A program made the translations under genes and the position numbers. From the NCBI GenBank assembly GCA_025057735.1, contig JANWUU010000234.1:1-7395 (forward strand): a stretch of 7,395 nucleotides of DNA. The letters run 5' to 3'. Within the stretch, counting starts at the first letter, position 1. The number at the start of each line of letters is the position of its first letter. This DNA comes from Burkholderiaceae bacterium (GTDB taxonomy: Bacteria; Pseudomonadota; Gammaproteobacteria; Burkholderiales; Burkholderiaceae). Under the pieces are notes generated by a model. The model was not told where the DNA came from. It searched no databases and saw only the letters and a program-made list of their open reading frames with translations. Below are positions 6,135 through 7,395 of the stretch, piece by piece.

Positions 6135-6860
6135 ATGAGCCTTGCCCGTGCCGGCAACCGCCGCGCCGACGAAATGCGCCCCGTGCGCCTGACACGCGGC
6201 TACACGCGCCACGCCGAGGGATCGGTGTTGGTGGAATTCGGCGATACGCGCGTGCTGTGCACGGCCTCCGTCGACGACACGGTGCCGCCGTTCCGCAAGG
6301 GCAGCGGCCAGGGCTGGGTGACGGCCGAATACGGCATGCTGCCGCGCGCCACCGCCACCCGCACCGAACGCGAGGCGGCGCGCGGCCGCCAGGGTGGCCG
6401 CACGCAGGAGATCCAGCGGCTGATCGGCCGCAGCCTGCGGGCGGTGGTCGATCTGGCGGCGTTGGGCGAGCGCAGCATCGTCGTCGACTGCGATGTGCTG
6501 CAGGCCGATGGCGGCACGCGCACCGCCGCCATTACCGGCGCCTTCGTCGCCGTGCACGATGCGCTGACCTGGCTGCGCTCGCGCGGGGCCATCGATACGC
6601 TGCCCGTGCGCGATTTCGTGGCGGCTGTCTCGGTCGGCCTGCGCGCGGGCGAGGCGCTGCTCGATTTGGACTACGCCGAGGATTCGGGCTGCGACACCGA
6701 CATGAACGTCGTCATGACCGGCAGCGGCCACCTCGTCGAAGTGCAGGGTACCGCCGAGGGGCGGCCGTTCACGCTGGCCGAGATGGAGCGGATGCTGCTG
6801 CTGGCACGGCGCGGCATCGAACGGCTGATCGCTGCGCAGCGCGCGGCGCTCGCGGCCTGA
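6135..6860 (+). CDS. rph: Ribonuclease PH (tRNA nucleotidyltransferase)
   Basis: RNase PH is a phosphate-dependent 3'-to-5' exoribonuclease that trims tRNA precursors and structured RNA 3' ends, releasing nucleoside diphosphates; it works as a ring-shaped hexamer. The 241-residue protein matches family length and is intact. Recognisable blocks are [22 protein letters not shown] (in two parts, from R15), [14 protein letters not shown] 58-71, [17 protein letters not shown] 88-104, [18 protein letters not shown] 119-136 with the phosphate-binding GGTR at 126-129, and [14 protein letters not shown] 182-195 with the acidic residues D183 and D189. It ends [10 protein letters not shown]. The ATG has a perfect AGGAGG 10 bases upstream. 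It follows the phosphatase by 14 bases and precedes rdgB by 9, so it is probably on the same transcript as the kinase pair. Confidence 0.97.
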   Translation: MSLARAGNRRADEMRPVRLTRGYTRHAEGSVLVEFGDTRVLCTASVDDTVPPFRKGSGQGWVTAEYGMLPRATATRTEREAARGRQGGRTQEIQRLIGRSLRAVVDLAALGERSIVVDCDVLQADGGTRTAAITGAFVAVHDALTWLRSRGAIDTLPVRDFVAAVSVGLRAGEALLDLDYAEDSGCDTDMNVVMTGSGHLVEVQGTAEGRPFTLAEMERMLLLARRGIERLIAAQRAALAA

Positions 6861-6869
6861 CGCGGCGCC

Positions 6870-7395
6870 GTGCCCGAGCGGCGGCTGGTCCTCGCCTCCG
6901 GCAACGAAGGCAAGCTGCGCGAGCTGCGCGCGCTGCTCGCGCCGGCCGGCATCGAGGTCGTCGCGCAGTCCACCCTGGGTATCGCCGGCGCCGACGAGCC
7001 GCATCCGACCTTCGTCGAGAACGCGCTCGCCAAGGCGCGGCATGCGGCGCGCGCCAGCGGTCTGCCGGCGCTGGCCGACGATTCGGGATTGTGCTGTGTC
7101 GCCCTCGGCGGCGCGCCCGGTGTGCGTTCGGCCCGGTTCGCCGGCGAGGGCGCGAGCGATGCCGACAACAACACCGAGTTGGTGCGCCGGCTCGCGCCGC
7201 ACGCCGACCGGCGTGCGCATTATGTGTGCGTGCTGGTCGCGCTGGCGCATGTCGACGATCCCGAGCCGTTGATCGCCGAGGCGCGCTGGCACGGCTCGAT
7301 CGTGGAGACCCCGCGCGGCCGCAACGGATTCGGCTATGACCCGCACTTCTTCCTGCCGCAGCTCGGTCTGACGGCCGCGGAGCTCGCGCCCGCGC
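6870..7395 (+). CDS. rdgB: dITP/XTP pyrophosphatase RdgB (3' end missing)
   Basis: RdgB (HAM1 family) hydrolyses dITP, ITP, XTP and dXTP to monophosphates plus pyrophosphate, keeping deaminated purines out of DNA and RNA. The window shows 175 residues and then ends; the family is about 200 long. Motifs: LASGNEGKLREL 8-19, FVENALAKARHA 48-59, LADDSGL 68-74 with the catalytic aspartate D71, GGAPGVRSARFAGEGASD from 80, and GRNGFGYDPHFF near residue 151. After DDSGL the sequence reads CCVALGG; many homologues have Asp where V77 stands, but this position varies. Start: the GTG at 6870 is the earliest possible, since the rph stop lies in the same frame 12 bases earlier. No clear ribosome site is seen, so expression may rely on coupling to rph, whose stop is 9 bases away. 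Confidence 0.94.
   Translation, partial: MPERRLVLASGNEGKLRELRALLAPAGIEVVAQSTLGIAGADEPHPTFVENALAKARHAARASGLPALADDSGLCCVALGGAPGVRSARFAGEGASDADNNTELVRRLAPHADRRAHYVCVLVALAHVDDPEPLIAEARWHGSIVETPRGRNGFGYDPHFFLPQLGLTAAELAPA

Noticed and set aside
7081..7110. RdgB CCVALGG in place of the more usual xVDxLGG as a sign of an inactive enzyme
   Set aside because: The catalytic DDSG, the SGNEGK and the GFGYDP motifs are intact, and this position varies among homologues as far as I recall.
5158..7346. Long minus-strand open frames opposite the phosphatase, rph and rdgB
   Set aside because: They overlap three confidently identified genes and read as His/Arg/Gln-rich low-complexity sequence typical of antisense frames in GC-rich DNA.
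1..7395. Search for CRISPR repeats, insertion sequences, tRNA genes, att sites and phage genes
   Set aside because: Nearly all of the window is accounted for by eight housekeeping or signalling genes with short gaps; no direct repeat arrays, terminal inverted repeats or cloverleaf-like segments were seen by eye.

Overview
This window is strongly GC-rich and fully packed with chromosomal housekeeping genes. It most resembles a betaproteobacterium. The best pointers are the 67-residue omega subunit that begins MARITVEDC, the long SpoT whose N-terminal extension precedes a VVSFAALTDRL-type start of homology, and the gene order spoT-rpoZ-gmk-yicC / kinase-phosphatase-rph-rdgB. This assignment is inferred from remembered family resemblance; no search was run. 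I see no mobile elements, CRISPR arrays, tRNA or rRNA genes, or clear terminators.

Left arm, minus strand, read right to left from about 4029 down to 1: yicC (RNase-like stress protein), gmk (guanylate kinase), rpoZ (RNA polymerase omega) and spoT (bifunctional (p)ppGpp synthetase/hydrolase, cut by the left edge within its C-terminal ACT domain). The gaps are 3, 45 and 64 bases, so this looks like one operon with tight yicC-gmk coupling. It may have an internal promoter ahead of rpoZ.

Middle: 136 bases (4030-4165) separate yicC from a divergent plus-strand operon. They hold a plausible -10 element for the rightward genes.

Right arm, plus strand: a soluble eukaryotic-type Ser/Thr protein kinase, a PP2C-type protein phosphatase 14 bases downstream, rph (RNase PH) whose Shine-Dalgarno overlaps the phosphatase stop codon, and rdgB (ITP/XTP pyrophosphatase, cut by the right edge).

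Functional theme: (p)ppGpp turnover (spoT), the polymerase subunit that forms part of a ppGpp site (rpoZ), GMP-to-GDP conversion (gmk), cleansing of the nucleotide pool (rdgB), and RNA processing or decay (rph, yicC). A reversible protein phosphorylation module sits in the middle of this group. That module is the least understood part of the window. The sequence gives no direct evidence of its targets. Two homopolymer runs in the right arm (T7 in the kinase, A6 at the phosphatase stop) lie in positions where a -1 shift would read through into the next gene. This is noted as a curiosity and is probably coincidental.
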